Assembly: GCA_022712895.1 (NCBI GenBank)
Contig: JAFLJS010000045.1
Location: 26,747 to 90,746 of the forward strand
Origin: Desulfocapsa sp.
GTDB taxonomy: Bacteria; Desulfobacterota; Desulfobulbia; Desulfobulbales; Desulfocapsaceae
DNA length: 64,000 nucleotides
Direction: 5' to 3'
Shown here piece by piece: positions 51,069 through 61,394 of this stretch. The notes under the pieces were generated by a model, which saw nothing but the letters and a program-made list of their open reading frames with translations, searched no databases and had not been told where the DNA came from. Positions within the stretch are counted from its first letter, which is position 1; every line of letters begins with the position of its first letter. A program made the translations under genes and the position numbers.

Positions 51069-51231
51069 AAACTCTCCATCTCCTTCGTTGCTGCACATTT
51101 TCTATCATTACGACGTGCCTTAGTACGCTGAAATGAGAAGAAATGTTTGCGCCTCGGATATGAAGTTTTTCACCCGAACAAAGGGCATAAATACTTAATC
51201 ATCTAAATTCTGGGTTTTACGAGTTTATCAT
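51069..51231 (+). repeat. MITE-like repeat, copy 3 (upstream of DUF1254 gene)
   Basis: Inverse-orientation copy of 28987-29162: AACTCTCCATCTCCTTCGTT at the left and CTGGGTTTTACGAGTTTATC at the right. The two agree at roughly nine positions in ten. It stands 128 bases before the DUF1254 start. Confidence 0.8.
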
Positions 51232-51358
51232 TTTAACAAAATGAAATATGGGTCGATGTTTGGAAATATTTTCATTTTACGTGCTTATGCGTTTAAGTTT
51301 TCCCGGGATGATGATTTGAATGAATAACAGAAGAGTATAAATGTAAGGAGTAAAAATA

Positions 51359-52420
51359 ATGAATAAAATAACATTAAGTTTAATTGTAGCGAGTGCACTT
51401 TCAGTATCAATTTTTTATGCCGCAGGGACAAGCAATGCTGCGATATCACACGCAACATCTACCAAGCAGGTGAAATCAATTCCTGTAACGGATGAGAACT
51501 ACGGACTTGCTGAAACGCAAGTGATTTTTGCTGACTATGTTAAAAAAATTGCTGCGGCAACAGGTACAAATGGTGTTGGGTTATTTATGCATAACAAGAA
51601 GGGTGCTGACCCTAAAGATCGAACCGTTATGCGTATTAACTTCGATACGATCTACTCTTTTGCTGTTGTTGATTTAAAAGAAGATCTCACCCTCATCATG
51701 CCGAAGACCAATGGACGTTATCAGAGTGCATGGATCATCTCTGAAGAGCATTATAATCCCTTTTCGTTCGAAAATCCAGGCAGGTACACATTAACTGAAA
51801 GGAATGTTGGCACACGTTATGCGATGATTATCATGCGTACCCAGGTCAACACTGCTGACCCTACAGATATTGCGAAAGTAAATGCACTACAGGATCAATT
51901 AGAATTAGATCAAACTGATAAAGGGTCTTATCTACCATCAAACTCTTGGAATATGAATGAGATTCTAAAAATGCGTGCCAAGTGGATGGAGATCGCTAAC
52001 AAAATGTCTCCTGATGTAATGTTTGGTAAAAAAGGTGAAGTAACCCTCAAAGAACATAATGCTGGAACTGCGTATGGATGGGGTGGTTTGACACCTAAAC
52101 AAGCTGTATATCCAGGATATTTTCCTACAAGTATCGCTCCTCAGACGTTGACAATGAAAGATGTTCCTGTCAAGGCTTTTTGGTCTGTGACTGTTTATGA
52201 TGAAGAGGGGTATCCTCAAACAGATACCTATAATATTAACTCTTCATTTGCGAAAAAGAGTAAAGACGGGTCGGTAGTCATTCATTTTGGTGGAAATAAA
52301 AATGCTGATAATTATATGGAGACATTCAAAGGTTGGAATTTCTCATTACGTTTGTATCAGCCAACGGAAGCATATTTTGATGGGACTTGGAAAAAACCTG
52401 AATTAAAGTTGGTGAAATAA
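51359..52420 (+). CDS. DUF1254/DUF1214 domain secreted protein
   Basis: 353 residues with a signal peptide (MNKITLSLIVASALSVSIFY..SNAA). The mature part has an N-terminal DUF1254-like segment (YGLAETQVIFADYVKKIA, FMHNKKGADPKDRTVMRINFDTIYSFAVVDL) and a C-terminal DUF1214-like segment (VPVKAFWSVTVYDEEGYPQTD, NINSSFAKKSKDGSVVIHFGG, WNFSLRLYQPTEAYFDGTWKKP). These domains are common in exported proteins of unknown function. RBS AAGGAG is present. No operon partner is evident. Confidence 0.88.
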   Translation: MNKITLSLIVASALSVSIFYAAGTSNAAISHATSTKQVKSIPVTDENYGLAETQVIFADYVKKIAAATGTNGVGLFMHNKKGADPKDRTVMRINFDTIYSFAVVDLKEDLTLIMPKTNGRYQSAWIISEEHYNPFSFENPGRYTLTERNVGTRYAMIIMRTQVNTADPTDIAKVNALQDQLELDQTDKGSYLPSNSWNMNEILKMRAKWMEIANKMSPDVMFGKKGEVTLKEHNAGTAYGWGGLTPKQAVYPGYFPTSIAPQTLTMKDVPVKAFWSVTVYDEEGYPQTDTYNINSSFAKKSKDGSVVIHFGGNKNADNYMETFKGWNFSLRLYQPTEAYFDGTWKKPELKLVK

Positions 52421-52537
52421 ATAAAAGTAGCATGGAAAACTTAATGACAGCTTAACTACTGCTCAATGGTTGCAGGAAGAGTTCTGCAACAGGTGCTGAT
52501 ACAGGAGCTTGTCCAGTGATGCGTACTAAATTATCAG

Positions 52538-52672
52538 TATGCCGAAGCCATCCGTAACGCTGAAAAATACGTTAAATTAGGCGGCAACATTGAACTGACG
52601 ATCCCGGAAGGAGATATTCTACAAACGATCCTGGTGCTCGATGAGCAAGCATGTTACAAGCATTTTCTCTAG
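52538..52672 (+). other. Short coding-like remnant
   Basis: A 44-codon stretch (YAEAIRNAEKYVKLGG; IELTIPEGDILQTILVLDEQ; CYKHFL and stop) looks protein-coding in composition but has no clear start and no relative I recognise. It probably is the 3' end of a decayed gene directly upstream of the MscS gene. Confidence 0.3.
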
Positions 52673-52726
52673 AAATCCGGCAGTCATAAAATTGTTTCCA
52701 ACGCCCCCTATCAGGAGGACAAAGCT

Positions 52727-53569
52727 ATGGAACCGACCACCGCAGTTGAGATACAGCCTGCCGCTTCGGCACTCGAAGAGGCTTCTGCAATTGTTGAGCA
52801 GGTAAGCAATTACAGTGCGTTGATTACAGACAGTCTCTATGTGATCATTGGCGGTATGATCGTTGTTTTTCTTCTCTATAAGCTGACTTCAAAATTTCTT
52901 TTTCCCTATGTAAAGAACAGACGTCTTCTCAGGGTTGTTTTCGGGACAATATATGTTCTTATTCTGGTTGTTACCATGTTAATGGTGGTGAATAAGGTAG
53001 GCATAGATACCCACGCCATTGGCAAAGTTGTGATAATTGCTGTGTTGATTGGGGCCGTGGCTGTTTTTTTTCTGGTTCCTTTTTTACCGCGATTACCGTT
53101 TATGATCGGACAGATGATTGAAGTTGGTGGAATTGTGGGCATTGTGGACAACATTTCAACCCTGCATACGACTATTCGCACCTTTGATGGAGCGATGGTT
53201 TTCCTTCCCAACCCCATGGTATTGGCATCCAAGATTACAAATTTTAGCGATATCTCGGAGCGTCGTGTCGCGTTGAGCCTGACGGTGAGTGTTGATGCCG
53301 ACATTGAAGCAGTACGAGAGAGTATTGTTGCAGTAATGAGTGCAGATGAACGAGTCCTGAAGGAACCAGCCACACCACTTGCCCGTGTAGCGTCTGCAAA
53401 TGCCGCTGGTATCAACCTGATTGCTCTTTGTTGGACAAAAAATGAAGATTTTCTGAATACCCAGAGTGATCTTTGGATAGAAGTTGTAAATGTATTTAAA
53501 AATGATGATCGTGTGAGCATGGCTCTGCCACAGCAGGAAATTCATATTGTCCGCGAGGAAGCTGTCTAG
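52727..53569 (+). CDS. MscS-family mechanosensitive ion channel
   Basis: 280 residues. Three membrane segments lie at about residues 38-60, 74-96 and 103-128, followed by the MscS beta domain (PFMIGQMIEVGGIVGIVDNISTLHTTIRTFDGAMVFLPNPMVLASKITNFS in pieces: IVGIVDNISTLHTTI, VFLPNPMV, ITNFSD) and the alpha/beta C-terminal domain. Such channels open on hypo-osmotic shock to release solutes. RBS AGGAGG precedes the ATG. It is shorter at the N terminus than multi-TM MscK types. Confidence 0.9.
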   Translation: MEPTTAVEIQPAASALEEASAIVEQVSNYSALITDSLYVIIGGMIVVFLLYKLTSKFLFPYVKNRRLLRVVFGTIYVLILVVTMLMVVNKVGIDTHAIGKVVIIAVLIGAVAVFFLVPFLPRLPFMIGQMIEVGGIVGIVDNISTLHTTIRTFDGAMVFLPNPMVLASKITNFSDISERRVALSLTVSVDADIEAVRESIVAVMSADERVLKEPATPLARVASANAAGINLIALCWTKNEDFLNTQSDLWIEVVNVFKNDDRVSMALPQQEIHIVREEAV

Positions 53570-53805
53570 CGAAAGGTAAAATCTTTGGCTGCTTTTTTTA
53601 GAGTGTTTATTTTACTTCTACCTGCCTCGATTTTCGCTTGCTGAGGCCTATGTCGAATTGCCTGTATTTCGTACAAAGGCCTTCTCCCTTGCCATGCCGG
53701 TGATCAATTAAAAACATGTTAAATCGGTGTGTTGGGAGCCTCTCTTGTGGCAGAGCGAACTGGTGGAAAGATCTGCTAAAAACCCAACGCCTGAGGACTA
53801 ATAGA

Positions 53806-54498
53806 ATGAAAGGTCAAAATAAAAACTTTTATACAAAGAGGCCTCATTTCAGGAACCTTCTCTTTTTCCTGCTTTTATATATCGTGGGGAGTCCTTTTCT
53901 GGAACCGTATCCTTCCTTGTCAGTTCTTGCCCATATATCTCTATCGATGGTTCTGTTTGCTGCCGTTTATGCTGTGAATAAACAAAACAATCAACGCTCT
54001 GTTGCCATTGCTTTGCTTCTGCCGCTTATGGCTCTTTACTGGCTTGGAATCTACGATATTGTAGCCTTTAGTCGTTTTGGTTCGCACCTGCTTTTTACCG
54101 TCTTTTATGGGCTGCTCGTCTATTTTTTTACCGTCCAAATCATGCACGCTAACAGGGTGAGCAGCCACGTACTCTTTGCAACATTCAGCCTCTATCTCAT
54201 TGTTGGACTTTTCTGGGGATCACTCTACACGTTGTTAAATTCCATTAGCCCAGGATCTTATAGCGGCGCTCTTCTTGAGGGCTCGCAAAGTGCATTTCAT
54301 ACTTTTAACTATTTTAGTTTTGTTACTCTCACCACTCTGGGATATGGTGACATAACTCCTCAGACTGCCGGAGCATCTTCTCTTTGTCAGATGGAGGCAA
54401 TTGTCGGGCAGTTTTACACTACAGTTGTTGTGGCCTGGCTGGTGGGGATGCATGTCTCTCATAAACATGATGAGGAATTGTCTGAGCTTGTTGAGTAA
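53806..54498 (+). CDS. Ion channel, two-transmembrane K+-type pore protein
   Basis: 230 residues from ATG 53806 (the frame is open from 53716 but the leader has no support). Several hydrophobic helices are followed by a pore loop with TLTTLGYGDITP, the potassium-channel selectivity filter, and a last membrane helix (FYTTVVVAWLVGMHVS). There is no cytoplasmic RCK domain; the C-terminal tail is very short. It is likely a K+-selective membrane channel. It follows the MscS gene, and a shared role in turgor control is possible. Confidence 0.85.
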   Translation: MKGQNKNFYTKRPHFRNLLFFLLLYIVGSPFLEPYPSLSVLAHISLSMVLFAAVYAVNKQNNQRSVAIALLLPLMALYWLGIYDIVAFSRFGSHLLFTVFYGLLVYFFTVQIMHANRVSSHVLFATFSLYLIVGLFWGSLYTLLNSISPGSYSGALLEGSQSAFHTFNYFSFVTLTTLGYGDITPQTAGASSLCQMEAIVGQFYTTVVVAWLVGMHVSHKHDEELSELVE

Positions 54499-54677
54499 CT
54501 TTTTACGAAAAGGCTTGAGTGGTGTCTGCAAAAGAAAAAGGTCCTCACAGGGAAGTGTCTTCTGATATTCCCAAAACAGAAAGCAATGCTCCTTTTTGCC
54601 GGTTTGCTTCTTCTCCGCTATTTGTTGCGCCGGAGAGAAGAAAACGTCTTTCCTTTCAAAGAAACAGGTAATCAGCT

Positions 54678-57140
54678 ATGAAAAAAATTCTTCGCTGGCT
54701 TGGTATTGTTGTCCTGATCCCCAGTGGCTTGCTATTTGGCACTCTCACTACAGTATCTCTTTTAGGAATCACTGTGAATCTGGACACAGTACGTCCTCTC
54801 GTTGAAAAAGCTGCGACTGCAGCCCTCAAGCGCAAGGTTACAATAACTGGTTCTGTTGAATTACTCCCCACCTTGAGTCCAAGGATTGAAATACAGGGGC
54901 TGCGTATTGCTAATCCTCCAAATTGGGGGAGTCATGATTTTGTTACCGTGAAATTGCTGCGGTTGCAAATAGGGCTGGTGGATCTGCTCCAGCACAAGAT
55001 CCAAATTGATGAAATTACGGCGGAAGGGGTGAGTGTTTATCTGGAAAGTCGTAACGATGATATCAATAACTGGTCTTTCACCGCTTCAGATGAAAAGAAC
55101 GAAATTCCTGTAATAGAATTCCACGCGGAAGAAAAAAATACCGGGACAATGAAATTAAAGGCGGTGGATACGATCACCTTGAAAGGCATTACTCTGTTTT
55201 ACAGAGATACTGTTATCGGTAAAACAATTAGTTTTCAGCTTGATGAACTGACAGGAAAAGCACCAGCCGGAAAGTCGTTTATTTTCCAGGCTAAAGGAAA
55301 TTTACAGGAGCAGAGCTATAGCATTGAGTTAGATGCAGGAGCCCTGAATGCTTTTGAACCCAGGCAACAGGCGTGGCCACTTACTCTTTCCGGAAATATT
55401 GCAGGAACACCATTTTTAGCAAAAGGTGATGTTGGCTATAAGAATAATGAACAGCAACTTGCACTTAGTGTGTCTGTTGGGGCCGTTGATATTGGAAAAC
55501 TTCTCTCCTGGCTCAATATTGCGAAGAATGTCAAGGCATCAGCAGAAGATCTTTCCCTTGATCTTCATCTGAGAGGAGAGAGTCTCCACGAACTGCTCAG
55601 TCAGTCAGAATTTACTTTCAATCTGAAAGGTGGAATCTTGGATTTAAGTGATCCAAGAAATGGGGAAGGGTTACTTATCAGCAGCCTTGAAGGCAGTATC
55701 GCAGCAAAACCAGATTTACCCATTATGATTGGTTTGAGTGGTGTAGTTGGTGTAACTCCAGTTGTGATCAGTGTAGAGGGGATGCCCCTTGTGCGATATG
55801 TTACAGATCCTGGAAAATTGCCTGTTAAGGTGTCTTTGACGGCAGCAGGAGCAGAGCTTCATTTTAGCGGTGGTGTTGATCTACCAGTAAATAGTAAAAC
55901 CTTTACCCTGGAAATGACTCTGCAAGGAAATCAATTGGACAGCTTAAATGAGTTCCTGAATATTTCTCTTCCTCCTTTTGGTCCCTATATGGTGACGGCA
56001 CAATTTGCTGCCACTGACACCGGTTATAATTTGTCGGATTTAGGTATAACAATTGGGAACAGTAATTTAACAGGAAGCATGTATTATAATGATAGTGGGG
56101 AACGGCCTGAAGTTAGGGTACAACTTGTCAGTAAGGTCCTGCAACTTGATGACTTTGTCCTTGGTGAGTGGAACCCCGAAGGAAAGGACTCTTCCGTAAG
56201 GACGAAGGAGGTACCTGAGGACAAGGAAGCTAGGAAAAAAAATACTCAAACAGGGGAAATCCCTTCGCTGTTATCCCCTGAATCCTTGGCACGAGTCAAC
56301 GCCACACTGACTATCGAAATGGCAAAGGTTCTTTCCGGTAATGATCTGCTGGGTAGTGGCTTTTTGAAGTCGACGTTGCAGGATGGACGTTTTGCCATAA
56401 ATCTCTTACAGCTTGATCTTGTCAATGGAACAGCAGAGCTGGATTTTTCTTTTTATCCTACGGAAACGGAGGCGAAAATTCATTTAGGTGCCGTAATAGA
56501 TCGAATAGATCTTGGTATTATTGCACGGCGTATCAAACCCGAAGCAACCATGGGGGGCGTACTTTACCTGAACATAGAGCTGGATTCAACAGCATCAAGG
56601 TTCAGTGATTTCATGCGTCACGGTCAGGGACATTTTGATCTGGGTTTTGCTCCTGTAAATTTTGATGCAAGTCTTGTTGATCTTTGGGTGGTGAACCTGC
56701 TGTCAGCTCTTGCCTCGGAGGTCGATGAGGAGCCTTCATCCACTATAAACTGTCTGGTTGCAAGCTTTGGTATGAAAGATGGTTTAATGCTGGAACGAGT
56801 GCTCTTTCTTGATACGACCCATATGAGTATTGAAGGGGAGGCGAATATTAACTTCAAAACAAGAAAGTTCAAGTTAAAAGCCGTCCCTAAGGCGAAGAGA
56901 CCGGAATTCTTTAGCCTGGCTACTCCGGTGAACGTTGGTGGCAGTTTCGAAGATTTTAAGATCGGTATAAATAAGTTTCGCCTTACAACTTCACTGGCGT
57001 CTTTTATAACCAGTCCGTTCCATGTTCCTGTGCGGCGATTGTTTGTTGGAGAAAGACCCAAGGATGGACGAGAGGCCTGTATAATGGCCTGGGAAAACCG
57101 GAATGTTGAGAAGAAAAAAGAGGCAGGTATTGGTGATTAA
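54678..57140 (+). CDS. AsmA-family protein
   Basis: 820 residues. A single N-terminal membrane helix (WLGIVVLIPSGLLFGTLTTV) is followed by a long periplasmic part with AsmA features: ITGSVELLPTLSPRIEIQGLRIANPPNW near residue 55, repeated beta-rich segments, and the AsmA C-terminal domain including GHFDLGFAPVNFDASLVDLWVVNLL in pieces and the motif MSIEGEANINFKTRKFKL. AsmA-like proteins are beta-groove proteins linked to lipid traffic and outer-membrane assembly. The internal segment at about 515-535 is charged and Lys/Glu-rich, probably a linker. Confidence 0.87.
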   Translation: MKKILRWLGIVVLIPSGLLFGTLTTVSLLGITVNLDTVRPLVEKAATAALKRKVTITGSVELLPTLSPRIEIQGLRIANPPNWGSHDFVTVKLLRLQIGLVDLLQHKIQIDEITAEGVSVYLESRNDDINNWSFTASDEKNEIPVIEFHAEEKNTGTMKLKAVDTITLKGITLFYRDTVIGKTISFQLDELTGKAPAGKSFIFQAKGNLQEQSYSIELDAGALNAFEPRQQAWPLTLSGNIAGTPFLAKGDVGYKNNEQQLALSVSVGAVDIGKLLSWLNIAKNVKASAEDLSLDLHLRGESLHELLSQSEFTFNLKGGILDLSDPRNGEGLLISSLEGSIAAKPDLPIMIGLSGVVGVTPVVISVEGMPLVRYVTDPGKLPVKVSLTAAGAELHFSGGVDLPVNSKTFTLEMTLQGNQLDSLNEFLNISLPPFGPYMVTAQFAATDTGYNLSDLGITIGNSNLTGSMYYNDSGERPEVRVQLVSKVLQLDDFVLGEWNPEGKDSSVRTKEVPEDKEARKKNTQTGEIPSLLSPESLARVNATLTIEMAKVLSGNDLLGSGFLKSTLQDGRFAINLLQLDLVNGTAELDFSFYPTETEAKIHLGAVIDRIDLGIIARRIKPEATMGGVLYLNIELDSTASRFSDFMRHGQGHFDLGFAPVNFDASLVDLWVVNLLSALASEVDEEPSSTINCLVASFGMKDGLMLERVLFLDTTHMSIEGEANINFKTRKFKLKAVPKAKRPEFFSLATPVNVGGSFEDFKIGINKFRLTTSLASFITSPFHVPVRRLFVGERPKDGREACIMAWENRNVEKKKEAGIGD

Positions 57141-57344
57141 GATAATTTAAAGGTATTGAGTACCATGCTTCTTCCACGATCCATAGTTGAAAACACTGGA
57201 ATCGGTATTATGGTTAATGCTTCTCAGTTGGTTGAACATATTGCATATGGTTTTCCGCCTTGAACTTGTGACAGATGATGGTGGTATTGAGCATATCTTC
57301 TGGCATGGGGTTGGTAAGAGAATTGAAAAACATGGTACACAGAT

Positions 57345-57383
57345 CCCCACACTTCTACTCTGTAAAGGTGTGGGGCTTCTTTA
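57345..57383 (+). terminator. Possible terminator after the AsmA-like gene
   Basis: CCCCACAC pairs with GTGTGGGG around a 15-base loop and is followed by CTTCTTTA, a weak T tract. It could end transcripts that begin upstream. The surrounding 57141-57443 bases hold no convincing gene. Confidence 0.45.
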
Positions 57384-57443
57384 TGGGGGAGCGATTGAAT
57401 CACAGCTCCGCTAAAAGATTACAGAAAACTGTAGCAGGAAGAA

Positions 57444-58340
57444 ATGTCAATTATTAAAAGTTTGAAATTCGCAGTGCTAGTTTTTATCTGCGGCCTGGTT
57501 TTGTTTGCTTGTGCTTCGGTGTCAAGGCATGAACAACTGCTCTCTGTAGCATTTTCCACCTCACCCCTGAAAAGTGACGGTACCTGCACCGACGCTATTT
57601 TTGTTGTTGAGAAATATCCTGTGGCAAGTGCTGGATTATCACCTGAGAGTATCGTCATCTTCGACTGGAATATCTATAAGGGATCCCTTGAAGGATGGGA
57701 TAGTGATCTTTTGCGTCTCAGTGATGGTAAAGATATTGTTCTTCTCCAAGAGGCTTCACTTGATGAGAGAATGGAGGCCGTGCTGCAGCAGCAGAATCTG
57801 CACTGGAGTTTAAATAATGCTTTTCTCTACCAGGGAAATGAGACGGGTGTGCTATTGGCATCTGCAGTTCCTCCAATTGCCAGTTGCGGCCAGCGAACCA
57901 GAGAACCGATTATAGGTATTCCGAAGACTATCCTGATTGCACGCTATGCAATCAAAAACTCGGAAAAAGAACTTCTGGTTGCAAATATTCATGGCATTAA
58001 TATCACCCTTGGAACAGGATCTTACCAAAAACAGTTTGATGAGTTAGAGACTATTTTACGAAAGCATGATGGCCCTCTGATTGTGGCTGGTGATTTTAAT
58101 AACTGGAGTGATGCCCGCACAACAATTATGATGAATCTGGCGAACAGGCTTTCTTTACAAAAAATAGCCTTTGCAGATGAACTTCGGACAACATTTTTGG
58201 GTGGCCCTGTGGATCAAATATTGTATCGAGGGCTCAATCCATTGAATTCACAAGTCCATCTTGTGGATAGCTCCGATCATCGTCCGATATCAGTCCGTTT
58301 TCGACTTGCAGGATATGAGACTGCCTTAAGCAATATATAA
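57444..58340 (+). CDS. Endonuclease/exonuclease/phosphatase family lipoprotein
   Basis: 298 residues. The N terminus has a lipoprotein signal with Cys23 as the probable lipidated residue (FICGLVLFACAS). Family motifs are IVIFDWNIYKG (Asn), DIVLLQEASLDE (catalytic Glu), LLVANIHGI, VAGDFNNWSDART (Asp/Asn) and SSDHRPISVRF (catalytic His). The fold cleaves phosphodiester or phosphomonoester bonds with Mg2+; as a lipoprotein it should act in the periplasm or outer-membrane side. Substrate unknown; nucleic acid or sphingomyelin-like phospholipids are possible. Confidence 0.87.
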   Translation: MSIIKSLKFAVLVFICGLVLFACASVSRHEQLLSVAFSTSPLKSDGTCTDAIFVVEKYPVASAGLSPESIVIFDWNIYKGSLEGWDSDLLRLSDGKDIVLLQEASLDERMEAVLQQQNLHWSLNNAFLYQGNETGVLLASAVPPIASCGQRTREPIIGIPKTILIARYAIKNSEKELLVANIHGINITLGTGSYQKQFDELETILRKHDGPLIVAGDFNNWSDARTTIMMNLANRLSLQKIAFADELRTTFLGGPVDQILYRGLNPLNSQVHLVDSSDHRPISVRFRLAGYETALSNI

Positions 58341-58426
58341 AACATATGTTCCAGGCTGCACTGGCACTTGAAGTACGCCGCATGTTTTTTTTGAATATCT
58401 CGTTCGATTTTAACGTTAGTGAGCTC

Positions 58427-58560
58427 ATCTCCCGGCCGGGTGTATTGGTAGCCTCATGACGTTATGTTAATATCGTATGTGCAGCGCCATTTTGCTGTTG
58501 TTTTTTGTGTGACACACCTTGCATTTTTGCTCGAAGAGCCGTCTTCCTTTCCCCCCCCTA
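58427..58560 (-). pseudogene. Deleted duplicate of the cytochrome gene at 61.8 kb
   Basis: The plus-strand stretch CATCTCCCGGCCGGGTGTAT ... TTGTTTTTTGTGTGACACAC ... CGAAGAGCCGTCTTCC matches two separated parts of 61801-62075, with about 130 internal bases lost. On the minus strand it would cover the CxxCH region, but the frame is broken. The duplicated copies flank the chemoreceptor and HU/IHF genes. Confidence 0.75.
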
Positions 58561-58878
58561 AAAAAGCCCGTGAAATAACTCATCGACTACGCCAGCATTC
58601 ACCGTAGCTGATGGCCACTTTTGTAGCCGTTGGATGTCTACAAAAGAAGACACTGTCCACTTTTGTGATCCTGGTTATCCGGCAATGGTAGTCGTTTGGA
58701 AAGGTGATATAGTAATGATTTAATATTCTTTGCTGATTTCTTTTGTTCCTTCCAGTAGTGGTATGATCTTTGCAATTGGGAGTGGGTTGTTTGGGATTGT
58801 ACTAAAAATAGAAAGAGATTTAACTTTCCCCCCGGAAGAATCTAGGGGACAACGTTCTATCAAGCAGAGGAAGGAAAT
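58561..58878. other. Non-coding gap upstream of the chemoreceptor
   Basis: About 320 bp with no gene visible. It must contain the chemoreceptor promoter; GTGGTATGATCTTTGCA near 58756-58772 resembles a sigma-54 (TGGnnnGnnnnTTGC) site only loosely. Confidence 0.35.
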
Positions 58879-61302
58879 ATGCTCAAAGTGAGGCTAAGGG
58901 TCAAGTTGCTAGGGGCTTTCGCGCTGGTGTTGGCACTACTTGTTACCGTTATTGGCGTTTATCAGTATCTGTCCAGTCATACTACAAGCAGTTTCAAGGA
59001 TCTGTTGCAGGAAGAGATGGCAATCTCGCGTCATGCCGCTACAGGCAAGGCGTATGAGTTGCAATGTCGTCGAAATGAAAAAGATTTCTTGCTCCGTAAA
59101 GATAAAAAATACCTACAGAAACTCAGCGATAATGTTGCTTCTCTGAAGGCAGAAGCGCAGGCGATCATTGGATTAGCTGTCAATATAAATGAAAAGGAAT
59201 CTGCCGCCACAGCCTCTGCAATCATTGGCTACGCAGATAAATATGAAACTGCATTCAAAGATCTTGTTGCCGCCTGGGAGAAAAAAGGGCTAGACCATAA
59301 ATCAGGATTACAGGGCAAGTTTAGAGCTGTTGCCCATGAACTGTCTACGGACATAGTAGAACATCAAGCGGATAGCCTGCAAGTTGCTTTACTGATGATG
59401 CGTCGTTATGAAAAAGATTTTATTCGTACCGGGAGTGACAAATATCAACAAAAACTCACAACAGCAATTCTAACATATCAGGAGCTTGTACGGACAAGCA
59501 ATTGTGCCAAAAGCAGCCTTCTTAACCAGGAGCTGGCTTTGGCATCATATAACGATGCCTTCAGTAAATATCTTGATGCTGGGCCGTCTATTGAGTTACA
59601 GGAAAAACACTACCAGATAATGCGGCGTGCAGCTCATGACATGGAAGCAGCCATAGATGAGATACTCGTGCCCAATGCGGAAGCACTTCTTCTCAATATT
59701 CGCAAAAATGAAAAAGATTATATCCTGCGCCAGGATACAAAATATGTAAAAAAGACCCACGACTCCATCGAAAAATTGTTGGAAGCATTCAACAATGCAG
59801 GAGTGTCAAAAAAAGATATCGACAGAGTTACTACCGAGTTGGATAATTATAAGCGGACCTTTGATCTCATGGTGTCGGAAGATGAGAATATTGCAACGCT
59901 TATTGAGGCCATGCGGACAACCATCCATAAGGTTGAACCTGCAGTAGAAATGCTTCAGCAGCAATCCGATACCTTGACAACTGCGAGAATCGAGGAAATT
60001 TCTCAAAAAACCAGATCTCTGTCACGGATTGCAATTGGAACGGGAATTGTCGCCATTATTATCGGTATGTTTTTGGCAGTTTTTATTAGCAATCTTATAA
60101 TAAGACCGCTGCGTCGTATAACTGATAACTTGAAAAATATGTCAGATGGAGAGGGCGATTTGACCCAGCGCTTGAAAGTCGATTGTCTGGTTTGTTCTGA
60201 TATCAAAAAGTGCAATACGCCATCGTGTAAAAGCTACGGGAAAAAAGATCTTTGTTGGGAAGTCAGTGGTTCCATGGCAGAAAACCCGGATTGTATAAAT
60301 GTAGCTAATGGTAAAGTCACAGACTGTAGAGAGTGTGAGGTTTTTACCGCGTCCAACTATGATGAGTTGCAGGAGCTTTCCAATAATTTCAATCTCTTTA
60401 TCCTCAAATTGCAAAACATGTTTAAGAATGTGGTTCAAGGTGTGGTGACTATCTCATCAGCCACAACGGAACTTTCTGCCATTGCTGAGCAGATGTCGGG
60501 TGGAGCCAACAGTGTTTCTGATCAGTCAAACTCAGTTGCGACTGCAGCCGAAGAGATGAGCGTCAACATGGACTCAGTTGCCGCTGCTACTGAACAAACC
60601 ACAACCAATATGAATATTGTAGCTTCAGCTGCGGAGGAAATGACTGCCACCATAAGTGATGTCAATACTAACACAGAGCAGGCGAGTAAGGTGACTGCGG
60701 AAGCTGTGGAAGAGGCAAAAAGTGCCACTATCAAAGTCCAGCAACTTGGCCTTGCCGCCAGTGAAATCAGCAAGGTCACTGAGGTAATCACTGATATCTC
60801 TGGTCAAACGAATCTGTTGGCTCTCAATGCAACAATTGAGGCGGCTCGTGCTGGGGATGCGGGTAAAGGATTTGCTGTAGTGGCTAACGAGATTAAGGAT
60901 CTTGCCAAACAGACAGCAGATGCCACTGGTGAGATTAAATCCCAAATCGAAGCTATTCAGAGTTCAACCTCAGAGACAGTAACGCAGATTGAACGAATCA
61001 CCGCGGTTATTAATAACGTCAACGATACTGTGGGTACCATCTCTGGCGCCGTTCGTGAACAAGCAACGGCCACTGACGAGATCGCGTCGAATGTGGCACA
61101 GGCAGCCCATGGGCTTTCGGAAGTGAATGAAAATGTAGCTCAAAGTTCTGCTGTGGCTGGTCAGATTGCCCAGGACATCACCATGGTTAATCAGTCTGCA
61201 ACTGAAATGGCAACCTCAAGTGGTGAAGTGCAGAGTAGTGCCATTGAACTCTCTGAAACAGCAGAGAAACTCAAGGATATGGTAGGAGGCTTTAAATTGT
61301 AA
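58879..61302 (+). CDS. Methyl-accepting chemotaxis protein with HBM-type sensor and Cys-rich HAMP insert
   Basis: 807 residues. A membrane helix (~9-29) leads into a periplasmic all-helical sensor (~35-380) with three copies of an EKDF/YhhR motif ([10 protein letters not shown] at 67, YEKDFIRTG at 178, [10 protein letters not shown] at 278), as in helical bimodular (HBM) receptors. A second helix lies at ~383-407. HAMP starts at ~408, but a Cys-rich insert with Cys at 436, 439, 445, 450, 459, 472, 483 and 486 interrupts it before the signalling domain, which has the conserved tip [27 protein letters not shown]. The insert could bind metal or sense redox state. Confidence 0.92.
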   Translation: MLKVRLRVKLLGAFALVLALLVTVIGVYQYLSSHTTSSFKDLLQEEMAISRHAATGKAYELQCRRNEKDFLLRKDKKYLQKLSDNVASLKAEAQAIIGLAVNINEKESAATASAIIGYADKYETAFKDLVAAWEKKGLDHKSGLQGKFRAVAHELSTDIVEHQADSLQVALLMMRRYEKDFIRTGSDKYQQKLTTAILTYQELVRTSNCAKSSLLNQELALASYNDAFSKYLDAGPSIELQEKHYQIMRRAAHDMEAAIDEILVPNAEALLLNIRKNEKDYILRQDTKYVKKTHDSIEKLLEAFNNAGVSKKDIDRVTTELDNYKRTFDLMVSEDENIATLIEAMRTTIHKVEPAVEMLQQQSDTLTTARIEEISQKTRSLSRIAIGTGIVAIIIGMFLAVFISNLIIRPLRRITDNLKNMSDGEGDLTQRLKVDCLVCSDIKKCNTPSCKSYGKKDLCWEVSGSMAENPDCINVANGKVTDCRECEVFTASNYDELQELSNNFNLFILKLQNMFKNVVQGVVTISSATTELSAIAEQMSGGANSVSDQSNSVATAAEEMSVNMDSVAAATEQTTTNMNIVASAAEEMTATISDVNTNTEQASKVTAEAVEEAKSATIKVQQLGLAASEISKVTEVITDISGQTNLLALNATIEAARAGDAGKGFAVVANEIKDLAKQTADATGEIKSQIEAIQSSTSETVTQIERITAVINNVNDTVGTISGAVREQATATDEIASNVAQAAHGLSEVNENVAQSSAVAGQIAQDITMVNQSATEMATSSGEVQSSAIELSETAEKLKDMVGGFKL

Positions 61303-61394
61303 TATCTTCCCGTTTTTTCTTTATTACCTTCCGTACCACTCCTGTCTCGCAGAAGTGGTACGAAAAACACATCATTATTTTAAGGAACATTAGT

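Noticed and set aside
50829-51123. Short frames on both strands upstream of the DUF1254 gene
   Set aside because: They extend into the MITE-like repeat and show no coding signal.
57187-57414. 75-residue frame after the AsmA-like gene
   Set aside because: Crosses a hairpin resembling a terminator, atypical composition and no recognisable relative.
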